Assembly: GCA_029237695.1 (NCBI GenBank)
Contig: CM055266.1
Location: 111,369,370 to 111,433,369 of the forward strand
Length of the DNA stretch: 64,000 bases
Source of the DNA: Conchocele bisecta
Lineage: Eukaryota > Mollusca > Bivalvia > Lucinida > Thyasiridae
Direction of reading: 5' to 3'
Of the stretch, positions 22,650 to 33,664 are shown one piece after another. The translations under genes were made by a program, and so were the position numbers. The notes under the pieces were generated by a model. That model did not search any database, had not been told where the DNA came from, and saw only the letters and a program-made list of their open reading frames with translations. Position 1 is the first letter of the stretch. Each line of letters begins with the position of its first letter.

Positions 22650-23100
22650 ATATACATAACACAACAATTGAGGGATATGGATATTGATTTGGGAGACTCT
22701 AAACCGACGAGCAACATTATATTGAAGGTGGCCAATGTTGAGTTGACCAATAATTTGCCAACATTGTTCGTCCGTCAGACGTCGACGTCGCTCCATAATG
22801 GCCCTAAGCAATGTAATCCAGTTATAAACTGTGCGTAACGACGATTGCAACGATGTACAAATGTATGCATGTACATGCTATACATGTGGAGCACGAGAAT
22901 TTTGATAGCTGACCCCTGTGTGATATTGGGCATGAGGTTGTGCAGTCATTGATGCATGTCTTCGCTTACATTTATTTATGTTACTATGCAACATATGCCT
23001 AGGCTATAGACTGGAAGCGTTTGTATTGTTTTACCATTTGCTATATTTCTGCAAAGGAGATTACTATCGCCATATCCCTCAATTGTTGTGTTATGTATAT
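22650..23100. mobile_element. Deleted Tc1/mariner-like element, 451 bp with 30-bp inverted repeats
   Basis: Bases 22650-22679 are the exact reverse complement of 23071-23100 (core 'cataacacaacaattgaggg'), and the ends are rich in TA as expected for TA target duplication. The interior holds the N-terminal end of a transposase on the minus strand and then unrelated sequence. The element is therefore an internal-deletion derivative, the usual origin of a Tc1/mariner MITE. Confidence 0.7.
22690..22850 (-). pseudogene. Truncated Tc1-like transposase, N-terminal helix-turn-helix
   Basis: The minus-strand translation contains 'RRRRLTDEQCWQIIGQLNIG' followed by 'NVARRFRVSQ', which has the spacing of a helix-turn-helix as in the DNA-binding N-terminus of Tc1/IS630 transposases. 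The frame then runs straight into the terminal inverted repeat and past it, so the longer open frame to 22482 is not a natural protein. The catalytic DDE domain is missing. The assignment rests on the HTH pattern and its position inside TA-rich inverted repeats. Confidence 0.55.
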
Positions 23101-23144
23101 ATGAAAAAAATGCAGTACAATGCAGAAAATGGCTTCCTCAATTC

Positions 23145-23280
23145 AAACATTTTCCGGGGGGGCATGCCCCCGGACCCCCCTAGCCAACTCCCTCGCTCCA
23201 CTTAGTCTACGAACGAGCATACCTCGTTCACGTTCCATGTGGCCCCCCCCCCTCTTGGTGAAATCCTGGATCCGCCACTG
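23145..23280 (+). mobile_element. 3' end of a hAT element
   Basis: It ends with 'tcctggatccgccactg' (23264-23280), which on the other strand reads CAGTGGCGGATCCAGGA, a typical hAT terminal repeat. The sub-terminal 'ggcatgcccccggacccccc' is shared with the right end of the hAT at 54006-59058 (about 58960), so the two belong to related families. The matching left end was not found nearby. Confidence 0.55.
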
Positions 23281-23485
23281 ATACATGATTGTGTGGGCGT
23301 TCGAAGCGTGACTAACTTTATATTTGAACCGTTCTATAATGTTCGCTATTGTGGAGAACATTTCTCAAGTACTTAGTTAGAACAGTCAATACCTATATCG
23401 GGCATTATACGGTTATATTTATAAGCTTGATCATATTGCTGCATCCATATTGTATTGTTTACTGCCCACTACTGCTTACTGCTAC

Positions 23486-24440
23486 TGGTGTCCGGTCTAG
23501 AGAGGTGCCGATTACATACCTAGCTTTCAGTGATGATCGGTTTAGAGAGGTTCAGCACATATACATAGCTTGCAGTGGTGTCCGGTTTAGAGAGGTTCCA
23601 CATACATACCTCGCTTGTAGTGGTGTCCGGTTTAGAGAGGTTCCGCACATTTACCGACTTTACAGTGCTGTCCGGTATAGAGAGGTTCAGCACACACACA
23701 TACCTAGTTTGCAGTGGTGTCCGGTCAAGAGAGGTCCAGCACACTTACCTAGTTTGCAGAGTTGTCCGGTTTAGACAGGTTCCGCAAGCATACCTCGTTT
23801 TCAGTGGTGTTCGATCAAGACAGGTTCCTCACACATACATGTACCTTGTTTACAGTGTCGTCCGGTCTACAGAGGTTCCGCTCACATATCTAGATTGCGG
23901 TGGTGTCCGGTCTATAGAGGTTACGCACACATACCGCGTTTACAGTGGTGTCCCGTCTAGAGATGTTCCGCACACATACATATAATATACCTAGCTTGCA
24001 GTGCTGACCAGTTTAGAGAGATTCCGCACACATACCTAGATTACAGTGGTGTACGGTTTAGAGAGGTTCCGCACGCATACCTAGCTTACAATGGTGCCCG
24101 GTTTATAGAGATTCCGCGTACATACCTATCGTGCAGTGGTGTCCGCTCTAGAGATGTTTCGCACACGTACCTAGTTTAAAGTGATGTCCGGTTTAGTGGG
24201 GTTCCCTACATACACATAGTTTACAGTGGTGTCCGGTTTAGAGATGTTCCACACACATACATGTACTTAGCTTGCAGTGCTGACCAGTTTAGAGAGGTTC
24301 CGCACACATTCCTAGTTTACAGTGGTGTACGGTTTAGAGAGGTTCCGCACGCATACCTAGTTTAAAGTGATGTCCGGGTTAGTGGGGTTCCCTACATACA
24401 CATAGTTTACAGTGGTAACCGGTTTAGAGAGGTTACGCAA
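23486..24440 (-). repeat. 45-bp minisatellite, right foldback arm
   Basis: About 21 copies of 'ggtgtccggtttagagaggt' plus 'tccgcacacatacctagttt', the reverse complement of the left-arm array. Some copies are closer to each other than to the left array (for example 24190-24240 and 24380-24420), which indicates local duplication. The ORFs at 23349-23985 are repeat translations. Confidence 0.9.
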
Positions 24441-24477
24441 ATAAAGAGTTTACGCACGTACTTAATTTACATTATTG

Positions 24478-24636
24478 TCAGACGCATATAACTGCTCACT
24501 ACCGTTTACTGCTAGCAGTGAGACACATCTCACTGCCCACTGCTGCTTACTGCAAGCAGTGAAACACACCTCACTGCTCACTGCCGCTTACTGCCAGCAG
24601 TGAGATATATCTCACTGCTACTTACTGCTCACTGCT
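24478..24636 (-). repeat. Right-arm terminal block of CAGTGAG hairpin motifs
   Basis: Reverse complement of 5997-6129. It preserves the uninterrupted junction sequence that proves the 1.5-kb insertion in the left arm. The block ends at 'gctcactgct'. Confidence 0.8.
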
Positions 24637-24639
24637 CAA

Positions 24640-26560
24640 ACCAATACCCACCTACCACACTTAGCGCCCCGATTCGAACTGGGAACTCCCCCCCCCGCCC
24701 CCCCCCCCCACCACCCACCTTGCTGTTGCCCGTGCCGACGAGGGTTATGGGCCGTCCTTCGTGCTCTCTTGTGAAGGGGAAAGGACGCTGGGACACGCAG
24801 GGAGGGCTGGCGGGGCCGAAGCAGGCCTCCAAAAAGTGGGTTACTCGTTCCCCTGCTGCTTTTGCTTGAATCTTTTCTACCATTTTCTTATCTAATTTAG
24901 GATCCAAAACTATTTTAAAGTCCCCACACCCGTATTATTTATGTATCAAGTTCAATTGTTTCCATAAATGTATCTAATTCGTGTTATAATCGAAGACTAC
25001 TAGATAAAATGTGTTTAGGCGATAGCTGTAAGTATAGATCTAACTTCTAAGTAGAGATAAGTGGAGACAACCGACGTAGTTTTTCGACGTGAAACATTTT
25101 ACGCCAGCGCGGAGTGCATCACCAGTGTTATTAACATTAGGTCCCGAACAACATATACATGAAGAAAGAAATGCAGAAGGCTGAACTATTAAACCAAGTT
25201 ACCCTGGAAAGTAGTCATGTAAGTGCAAGAATTAAACAATCTGTCTAATTGTCGATGGTGTGTGTCGCGTATTTATCCATAGACACGACAGTATGATAGA
25301 CTTATGGACATCTAATATCCCTGCATCCGGAAGTTGGCCGTCTAAATGCATGTGAATTGTTTTATGTCTAACCCATGCAGGCCTATGTCCACCCACCACA
25401 TCCCCATTGAATGGCTAGGTCCCTAACAGCAAAGTCGTACAGACATATGACTGGTCGTCGCACATTCTAATGATCTTCGACATTTGTAATTATTCATATC
25501 GAGCCTTAATATATATATGGGCCGCGCTCTGTGAAAACCAGCCTTAATGACAACGTCCATAGTTCGTGCGACAGTTCTTTTTATCATGCAGAGACTGACA
25601 CAAGAGAGCAAGCGTTTTACTGAAAGTATGTTGGTGCCACGAAACAACAACAAACAAGTTTCTACGAAACTATAGTTTGATTTTCGATCATTTTTAGGCC
25701 TATGATTTTTACAAATCTTAGTTGCAGCCAAATTTGTAGTAAGTAATTACTTAGATTATTTGCATGCAAGATAACATAAGACAAAGATTATCTGTCAGCT
25801 TTATAACAATAATAGTAAACTTGAAAATGTGTTCATAGAACACGGATGCGACGTCACGTGGGGATAATGTAATGAACTGGGATATAAACGCAATACGTTG
25901 AATGGGCGTTTCCATATTGAATTTAAGGACAGTGTAAATATTATGAATTTGACTTGGTCAAGCAGTCACGTCTGGAGACATTTTCTTGTCTGGACCATCT
26001 TAACCCTTAGACCGCTACGCAAAACACTTGTCGTCTGCTGTTACTTTTATATATTGCCTTATTTCTCAGTAAAATATGTTTTGACAGCATTTTGCATGTT
26101 GTAAATTATTCTAAAGTGCTGTTAAAGCATGGTGATAAAACTGGAAAATAAACAACAGACGACAAAAAATTAAGATAGCGTGTGCAATATTTTAATAAAA
26201 CTTCACACACGCATACAAGATATTGAGGCAAAGGTGTGTCATACGCAAGAATGACTATTCTAGCATCGCTAATTTGGATAATTTCATCGTTATTTTTTTA
26301 GTTATTGCTCTTTTTTTTTTTTCTTCTTTTTTTTTTTTCGTGTCCAGAGCATAAGTTGAATATCATATGGAATATTTAAAAATAGACTTCACACATTCAT
26401 AGATATCGTGTCAAAGATGTGAGATTTCTCTTTTGGAGTTATGTCCATTTGTTTCTTTTTACATAGGATGTTTACAGCCTGTGTTGTAGTTTCGTTCGTG
26501 TGAGCCAGATCGAAGGACTACTTTTTGTGGAGATTCGGATGAATATTTTCAACGACCTGT
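24640..26560. other. No recognisable gene; poly-C tract and AT-rich DNA
   Basis: A poly-C tract lies near 24688-24710, beside a B-box-like 'gttcgaatcgggg' on the minus strand. ORFs at 24600-24907 are read through low-complexity GC-rich DNA, and those at 25423-25731 have no recognised domain. A long T-rich tract lies at about 26296-26340. Confidence 0.5.
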
Positions 26561-26604
26561 TTTTAGCTCGCCTGCACGAAGTGCGGAAGAGCTTATGACA
26601 TACC

Positions 26605-26640
26605 CCGGCGTCGTCGTCGTCGGCGTCGGCGTCGGCGTCG
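26605..26640 (+). repeat. Imperfect GTC/GGCGTC microsatellite
   Basis: Runs of gtcgtcgtc followed by three ggcgtc units inside a short repeat starting 'tagctcgcctgcacgaag' (26566). This style of CG-rich repeat is common in dispersed elements of marine invertebrates. Confidence 0.7.
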
Positions 26641-26794
26641 ACAAACTTAACGTGGGGGTAAATGTCTTATAACTTCTGTTTCCTTTCATTGAACACTTTA
26701 CTATTTCAAACATGCATTCCTCAGATGGCCCTCCATCATGCTGTAGCAAATCCATGACCCAGCACTCAACCCTTACCCCTAGATCAATGTCACA

Positions 26795-26990
26795 AATACA
26801 GTCTCAGGTACGTTTTTATCTTTGGCTCTTTTGTTACCAGGGAGTTGAATTGGGTTATTGCCAATTATAAAAGTAGTAAGATTATTACTGATCCTACTGC
26901 TTTTTGGAGGGGGCCAAGTGAGTGTGGTGTGCGAGGACCTGGCACCAGATCAGGATTATTCTGATTTCAGGGTTGAATATATAGTTTTTT
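26795..26990 (+). repeat. Dispersed repeat, inverted partner at 42965-43165
   Basis: Shared text includes 'gagttgaattgggttattgc', 'gtaagattattactgatcct' and 'attctgatttcagggttgaa', found as reverse complements at 42965-43165. The two copies are 16 kb apart in opposite orientation. Confidence 0.85.
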
Positions 26991-27499
26991 ATTGCTATGC
27001 CCCCGCCACCGAATGGTGAGGCGGGCATATAGTGTTACCGGCGTCCGTAAGTCCAGCACATGAAAGGAATACAAATAGTCTTGATATTTTATCAGAGAAT
27101 AAAACATATATGTTTATTATATATATGTACATTTGTTTGACATTGAAACACAATGGAAAATAAATTGTCAATATTTTACCATATTGATCAGTGCCAGAAT
27201 TACTTTTCACATTGTATAATAGTTCTAAATCATCAGTAACTTGTTTACTTCATTGATAGTTTGTATATGTTTAGGCGCATCTTAGTTGTGAGTGATTTAC
27301 ATATTTTATAAAAATGCTATTTGATTTGTATGTGGATATAAGTGACACTCGTTCCGACTAAAGTCGCACAATATCGCATGCTACGTAGCTCGTGCATATA
27401 TCCACATAGAAAACATAATAACCTATAAGTACTATAATTATATCTATAAACGAACCCCGTCCGTGTGATAATCATTGCAAATGTATGAGGCTTTAGATT

Positions 27500-28930
27500 G
27501 TATGAAGATTTTAAAAGGAAATGGCACAGTGTATCACTTTTTACCTGGCTGGCCAACCACACAACACATACCATATATACCCACATTACACACACCATAT
27601 ATACTACTGTACTCTGTTATTAGCTATCAAATCAAGTGATATTTAAGCTGTTACCCGTTTGTTTTGTCCCTGGTGTATATTCACCTACTATGCGAATAGA
27701 TATGGCTTTACCTATGTATAATGTGTACACTAACAATAGGCTGTGCATCAGATTGAAAAGTTTACGCATCAAAATTTATTTTCAGATTGATGAGAGAAAT
27801 GCTCAGATATCTCATCTCGTCTTTTGTACAGGCATTATATTTATAGCTTGGCGTTGTCACATCTGTCTATTATGTATTGCACACAGTGGTGAAACTTTAC
27901 GATAGCTTGTACATACAAAGATGGCGGAGATGGCAACTTAATGCTCCATATAGTATACAGTAACAAGACAATATTCACATATGTTATATTCATATAGATG
28001 CAATACATAATAGACACATATGACAACGGCAAGCTATACATATTATGCCAGCAAATTATACAAAAGACGATATATCTGAGCATTTATCAGTCAATATCAA
28101 AATAAATGTTGATGTGTAAACTTCTCAATCTGATGCGCATACATGCTACCATAGCAAGGTGTAAGATCACGTGGTACTAACAACAACAACAAGTACTGAA
28201 ATTTCCATAATCCATCTGACTCAAAGTACATATTCCTTTATAGTGTCCTTATTGCGTAACGGATTTTGATGAAATATGGCGCATCAAACGCGTCTTGTTA
28301 AGCTGCATTTGGTGGTCTCTGTATGTTCGCCCAAACATCTGTTGTTTTTGCGAAGAATCGAGATTCTTCGCAAAAACGACATATGTCTGTTCCAAACTCC
28401 CTGGACCACCAAATGCAGCTCACGAAGACGCGTTTGCGGCGCAATATTTCATCAAAATCCGTTGCATATTAAGGAAAATATCAAATAATAATTACTTTGG
28501 AGTGGGCGACGTTGTTGTTGTTGTAACCACATAGTAGGTGAGTAGACACCAGGGACAATACACTCAGGTAACTGCCTACATATCACTGGCTTTGATAGCT
28601 AATAACAGAGTACAGTAGTGGGTATATATGGTATGTGTTGTGTGGTTTGCCAGGTAAAAGTGATACACTGTGCGATTTTCTGTGTATGAGTTATTTATAA
28701 TGGTGGTTCATGCTGTAAAAAAACTCAGGCACAAACCTGTCCAGAAAACTGACATATTTTACAGTTTGGTATAGTATAATTGATAGGAGTCCGTTCTCTC
28801 GGCTTTTATACATGTGATTAGCTACTTTATATCATATGTTCTACTTCACATGTTGAGTTCTTTGTCAAACGGCAGAACAGGTGAAACTGGCTGATGGCTG
28901 GAACACACAAAGATGGCCGATTTGGCCACT
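27500..28930. mobile_element. Palindromic foldback element, copy 1
   Basis: The left half (27500-27925) is the inverted copy of the right half (27925-28240 plus 28500-28730). Shared blocks include 'tgctcagatat' and 'ctattatgtattgca' around the centre and 'tactctgttattagctatca' in the outer parts. The centre lies near 27925. A separate small foldback element sits within the right half at 28241-28490. No transposase is present. ORFs at 27317-28083 are translations of the palindrome. Confidence 0.75.
28241..28490. mobile_element. Foldback MITE, ~124-bp arms, almost no loop
   Basis: The left arm 28241-28364 and right arm 28365-28490 pair over their full length. They include 'ggattttgatgaaatat', 'gctgcatttggtggtc' and a perfect centre 'tttttgcgaagaatc'/'gattcttcgcaaaaa'. 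Identity between arms is roughly 80 percent with small indels. The structure would fold into a very long hairpin. It lies within the larger palindrome at 27500-28930. Confidence 0.85.
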
Positions 28931-28934
28931 GCAT

Positions 28935-30955
28935 GTGCCGTATAGGATACAGTAACGAGGCAATATTCACATATATGTTATACATATATTCTATCATATG
29001 TACGAAGCAATTATCTTTGAATCAAACGATAATCAGGTATAGAACGGGTCCGTAAGGTTTTGTACCTATCCATCTGGCAGGTTTTTCTAGCAGGATTGCT
29101 GCTCAAACGCTAATCAAAATAGAATAACGTATCATTGTCACAAAACATCTCACTCGAGCACCAATTAATTACAACGTACCCTCTCGGTATGTCATACTTT
29201 GACCAATGTCACAGCCTGCAAACGTGTATTCATCCAACAATGTATCGTTAGAGGGAATTACAATCAGTTTATGTATGTAACTGATAATGTGTATATAACA
29301 TCATCGGTATTTTACAAAATAAATAAGCTTACCTTCTATGTACTTTTTGGAGTGTAAGTGTAAGCTGACCATTTTTACGCCTTATCTTATTACGGAACAG
29401 AACAGAACAGAACATATCTTTATGTTGCAAATCTCAGACCGCAACATGCGGTATATGAGTACATATTGATTTTCATGTCATAAGCAATCACAATGGCGAC
29501 AGGGTGTCTGCTACAATAGTCAGGTGACATGTATTACAAATAATGGCATTCATGTCTCATTTTAAAGAAGCCGATAGTACACAGTGATGGAAAACGACAT
29601 GATAAAGCCTTAAAGTAATTCAAAAATGCAAATAAAATGATTAAGTCCCAATGGGCGGGAGAAACTTCCATATGAGGCCATGCCCTATATGGATGCATAA
29701 GTTGTGTTTATCATACAAGTATTGAATTAATCAAGTAGCACAGAACATTTTGTTGAATAAAAAACAAAAACTTTCGAAATCTATGTAACTTATCAGCGTA
29801 ACATAATTTTGACAGACATTTTTATGAACAATAAATATAATTGCTAACTATGGATATCAATATTCGAAATAGATGTACACTGTATTGCAGCAGACTTGTA
29901 TGCATGTATACTGTACTTGAAAAGTATAGATGAATGTGTTACACCAGGTTATACAAATGGAAATGACAGTGGCATAGCCCTGGTGTCCTTGATCTCTACA
30001 TGTATATATGCAGAGAAGGAGACTGGGTTAGCTTCAATTGTTATTGTCATCTTTTGACGCCCTCACGTTGAAGCCGAAATTCGAAAGCATGTGAGGGAGT
30101 CGTATGACTACGATGTTTTAATATATATTTACGTTTTTACATGTAGTTTTCATGACTGTAAATATCTAGTATGCATGACATGTTTCGATCTACATCAGAG
30201 AAATAGACTAGCTTAAAATTCTTAATGTACATATCGTGCTGCCGGAATGACAACATGGTCAAATGTGCATCTTCAAACATTCGTGAATTTGACGATTGCA
30301 GACTGCAAACACACCGGTGAATATCGGGTGATTATGCTATGTTATCGATCGGCATATCACTTTAATCAAATAATAATGATAACAAACACTGTCAATCCTC
30401 ATGAGGAGGTTCGCCGTGAGCTGTCCCACCTGGGTCTGCAGTGTTTGCACACGATGGTTTTATGGTGTGTGTGGATGAGAATCTTAATAACATGTGCATG
30501 TAAGCATTACTATGGATACAATAAGACATTTAGTATTGGTATATACTGTTCATGAACGTAATATATTGGGCCAATTCGGAGATTGCAGACGACAAGCATA
30601 GCGACACTCAGCTGGTCCCATTGTTTGTAGTCGGCAATCAACCATGCGTCCTGTGCACATGCGGTGGACTTTATTAAAGGTATCGATATGACGTCATTAG
30701 TATAAAGGTGCATGATGGCGTTGGTCCACGGCTGGGTAAAGGGGTCTTACGGCGTTTGTGGACAGTGTCGTCCCACATCAGACTGCGTGAATCGGCAGTC
30801 TGAAATACGGTAAATTAGACAGTGCATCGGTCATATGCAATCATGTAGATACTGTAGAAGCAATGCCGTTGTATTGAGCAGGGTATGGATTGGTGTGAAC
30901 GAGTCAAATTCCATTTTCCAGTCGGTTAAACCAATTAATATATATCAAGTATACT
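28935..30955. other. AT-rich stretch without recognisable genes
   Basis: A (gaaca)n microsatellite lies at 29396-29420. ORFs at 30247-30713 lack any recognisable domain. No tandem array is seen. Confidence 0.55.
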
Positions 30956-31156
30956 GAATAGTTATTCATCATTACGTAAATACAGTCATTATTTCTTTGA
31001 CAAATAGGCTTAACCTTTTCAACCAAATTGCGGAAGTGATATTTAGAAGTTCTTTAAATGTTAATATATTCGTACGGTTAAAGAAGTATTTCGCGATATA
31101 TTTTTTTCGACTTTCGGAAAAGAACGAGCAAGTAAGTAGATAGTGGAATTCATCTC

Positions 31157-31591
31157 CTATATCTCCCGAGTTACACAAATGGCACTTTCTTTCCGATGTA
31201 TCCTGGCCAGACCACCGACCTGTCTATATAGGTAGTGGTTACTTGTTCGAAATTTAACTACATTTATGTATAAAGATTTATGCGAAATTCTGAAGTACTC
31301 TTCAAATTGTACGGTTTCTTTAAATATATTATACGTTTTCCCCTTACCTGAAGCTGACACTTTCTCATTCCATGATTGTTCAAATTGATCTACAAGTGTT
31401 AATTTTATACTTTTAATGTTGACGGATGTATTGCTATTAATCAGTCCAGTGTTTCCTGTTTCATTTAATATGTGTTTAATATAGTGCAGCCATTTGCAAT
31501 TAAAATTATCTAGACTCAAAATGTGCTCGAACAACATATATGATAACTTATATTGTTTACCGGATATTATTCTGTTCCAAAATCCTAGCAT
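31157..31591 (-). pseudogene. LINE ORF2 segment: region after the RT
   Basis: 144 codons starting with 'MLGFWNRIISGKQYKLSYML', which directly continues the preceding segment in sense. It ends where the frame must shift to reach the zinc-knuckle-like segment at 30972-31178. Composition and order match the non-enzymatic C-terminal part of LINE ORF2. Confidence 0.8.
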
Positions 31592-31608
31592 TTTGTTTTA
31601 ACTATAAT

Positions 31609-31995
31609 CTACAGTGGATACCGTCCTAGTTCAGCATAGAGCATATATAGCGGGGTACTTTTTCTACTTTTATTAATTTTTCTAAGGAATTCAGAATGCA
31701 CCCTTTCGATTAAGTCCAAGTTTTCAAAACCCCATATTTCGCATCCATATGTTAGGATTGGTAACACAGTATGGTCAAACAGTTTCAATTGTAGGTCAAT
31801 TGGTAAATCAATATTGTTGATGCGAGTATATAGTAGGTACATAGCTTTCTTGGCCTGTTTAACTACATGTTTTCTGGCGTTCAGGAAGCTGCAACTTTTT
31901 GAAAAGTACAAACCAAGATATTTAATTTGGTTAACAGTTTCAATTATATTTTTACAGAGTTTAAATAGATATTTATGATTTTTTTCGTGATCCAA
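31609..31995 (-). pseudogene. LINE ORF2 segment: end of RT domain and thumb
   Basis: The longest open segment upstream in the remnant, 128 codons. It contains 'NQIKYLGLYFSKS' (the usual 'YLG' motif after the RT catalytic box) and 'LKLFDHTVLPILTYGCEIW', both standard in LINE reverse transcriptases. It breaks at a stop after 'GRYPL', and the next segment resumes in another frame. Confidence 0.85.
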
Positions 31996-32499
31996 AAACG
32001 ATTTTGTTTTACTGAAGTTAATATTGAGTTTCCAGGTGTCACAATAGCGTCAGAAATCGTCTAGGCATTTTTGATATGCTGCTTCATTGTCAGAAAGTAT
32101 TACTGTGTCATCCGCATAGAGGAGTACTACTATTTTCAAAAGGAAAGCAGTGTCAACCGTATTATGTCGAATTTCAATACCATCATTTTCATTTCAGGTT
32201 ATAAACTGTTCAAGGTAGTTTAGAAACTTGGAAAACAGAACAGGGGACAGGTTGTCACGCTGACGCACACCACAAAAACTATGGAACTATTGATGATTCA
32301 CCATTAACTGACATACATGATTTGACGTTTGAATAAATATTAGAAATAATTCTAAAAAATAGATCATGTATGCCGCTATGTAATAACATTTTCCATAATC
32401 CAATTCTCCACACGGAATCAAATGCCTGTGAGAAATCAACAAAACCACAGAATAGTTTTTTGTTTGGGTTACGTGTAATGGGTTATGTAAAATTGTGCT

Positions 32500-33460
32500 C
32501 TGTATTTCTGGTTACATGTTACGCTATTATAAGGGCATAACATAAAACTAACACAATCATGTGGTATATTTAATTGCATCTCTACATCATGTATATTGTT
32601 GCTATATATACATACATGTAGTACAGGACAGTGTACTGTAGCATATTAAGCAAAGACATACCGAACATATATAAGTTTACATGTAGCAAAATAGTTTGCC
32701 CCCCCCCCCCACCACCCAATAATTGAAACGCTCCTACGCCTATGACAAATATTTTAATGTTGGATATGCGTGGCAGAATTGTACAGTTGTTTTCATAGTG
32801 GTTCAGATAGTTGTCTTTTGTTTTCTTCGGTTTCCTTCAAGGTAATTTTTGTCGATTATTTGTATACAAATGGGCATATTGAATTTATTATTTTTATAAT
32901 ATATTATATGGACGACTTGTGAAATGACATTTGAAACTAAATAACCATACGACCGGTATTTTTAGATAACACATAACACAATCAGTATTATGTAACCATA
33001 ATGCTAATATTTATTTTAAACTTTATTTATATAACAATTACAAAAAAACGCGAGAACAATTGTTGTCGGCGTAGATGGAGGCGTCTGCATGTTTCTTAAT
33101 TTGGGTTGAAACAGGAATACTCAAAGAAAACAAACGTATCCTGTTTGGCGACCACCATCAGATATACATGTATATACAACTTGAAGATCGAACCCGGGGC
33201 GCATGTGTGCGCTCTTTACTAATTATGGTGTTTTCGGCCGTCTAAGACGGAACCTTACACACTGTACAAACCCAGTTCCGATTTTGGGATTTATTTATAG
33301 ATTAGACTGTATTACGCATTTTGATGAGTAACTTGACAAGCCTTATAATACAATATTGATTTTCGAAATATATAGACACACTCAGGTAAATCTGCATTCA
33401 TGTATTCATGACTTAATTATGTGTTACGTAGATCTACATATTGCATGATTATGACAAGCC
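32500..33460. other. AT-rich stretch without genes; poly-C tract
   Basis: A run of C lies at 32700-32710. A weak B-box-like 'cgggttcgatc' is seen on the minus strand at about 33184-33196. Nothing else is supported. Confidence 0.5.
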
Positions 33461-33462
33461 AA

Positions 33463-33608
33463 ATGCACAATAATTCCTTAAACCATGGTTTGGAGCTCAA
33501 ACTCTAGTTTAGGCTCCTCAAACCCTAGTTTGGGCTTAAACTGCCATTTGAGATCCCAAATGGTAGTTTTCTTAAACCCTGGTTTGAGCAATTATTGTGC
33601 ACTTGGCG
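33463..33608. mobile_element. Small MITE made of AAAC-N4-GTTT palindromes
   Basis: It begins GCCAAATGCACAATAATT and ends with AATTATTGTGCACTTGGC, giving inverted terminal repeats of about 18 bp that extend to 27 bp with mismatches. The interior is a series of 12-bp palindromes such as AAACCATGGTTT and AAACCCTAGTTT spaced 10-20 bp apart. A further related piece runs to about 33660, where the 143-bp satellite starts. The same sequence, concatenated, occurs at 41236-42275. Confidence 0.75.
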
Positions 33609-33664
33609 GCAGAAACCACCGTTTGGACTCTCAAACTAGGGTTTCTGATAGCTTAAACCACTTG

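Larger units (their letters stand above)
5997..24636. mobile_element. Giant foldback-like structure: inverted minisatellite arms around a satellite
   Basis: The left arm starts at 5997 with AGCAGTGAGCAGTAAGTAGC. The right arm ends at 24636 with the reverse complement of the same bases. Reading inward, both arms carry the same order: about 130 bp of CAGTGAG-type inverted motifs, a shared junction ('gcagttatatgcgtc', then 'aataatgtaaa', then 'taagtacgtgcgtaaac'), then a 45-bp minisatellite of about 20 copies. Weak similarity may continue outward to about 5955 and 24675. This architecture, long inverted repeats built of tandem repeats, is known from foldback (FB/Galileo-type) transposons. No transposase was found and no clear target duplication is visible at the ends, so mobilisation as one unit is an inference. 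Confidence 0.5.
30960..32495 (-). pseudogene. LINE ORF2 remnant: reverse transcriptase and C-terminal region
   Basis: Reading the minus strand from 32495, the frame gives a palm motif ('LFCGFVDFSQAFDSVWR'), then a degraded 'GVRQRDNLSPVLFS' motif near 32270, then the catalytic box 'LYADDTVILSD' near 32115. The later RT/thumb part ('VLPILTYGCEIWGFENL', 31750) follows, then the connecting region, and finally a zinc-knuckle-like end ('CNSGDIGDEFHYLLTCSFF', about 31150). At least four frameshifts or stops separate these parts (near 32280, 32000, 31600 and 31170), so it is inactive. The endonuclease domain is missing from the 5' side, as usual for 5'-truncated LINEs. The clade is CR1/jockey-like by general appearance. 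Confidence 0.85.

Noticed and set aside
23349..23985. ORFs of 136-141 aa with repeated 'SGVRFREVPHTYL' peptides
   Set aside because: The peptide repeat is the direct translation of the 45-bp minisatellite. Both strands and several frames give similar repeat proteins.
24600..24907. Overlapping plus and minus ORFs (89 and 92 aa) around a poly-C tract
   Set aside because: Both pass through the C-run and GC-rich low-complexity DNA. Parts look protein-like, but neither strand is clearly better and no domain is seen.
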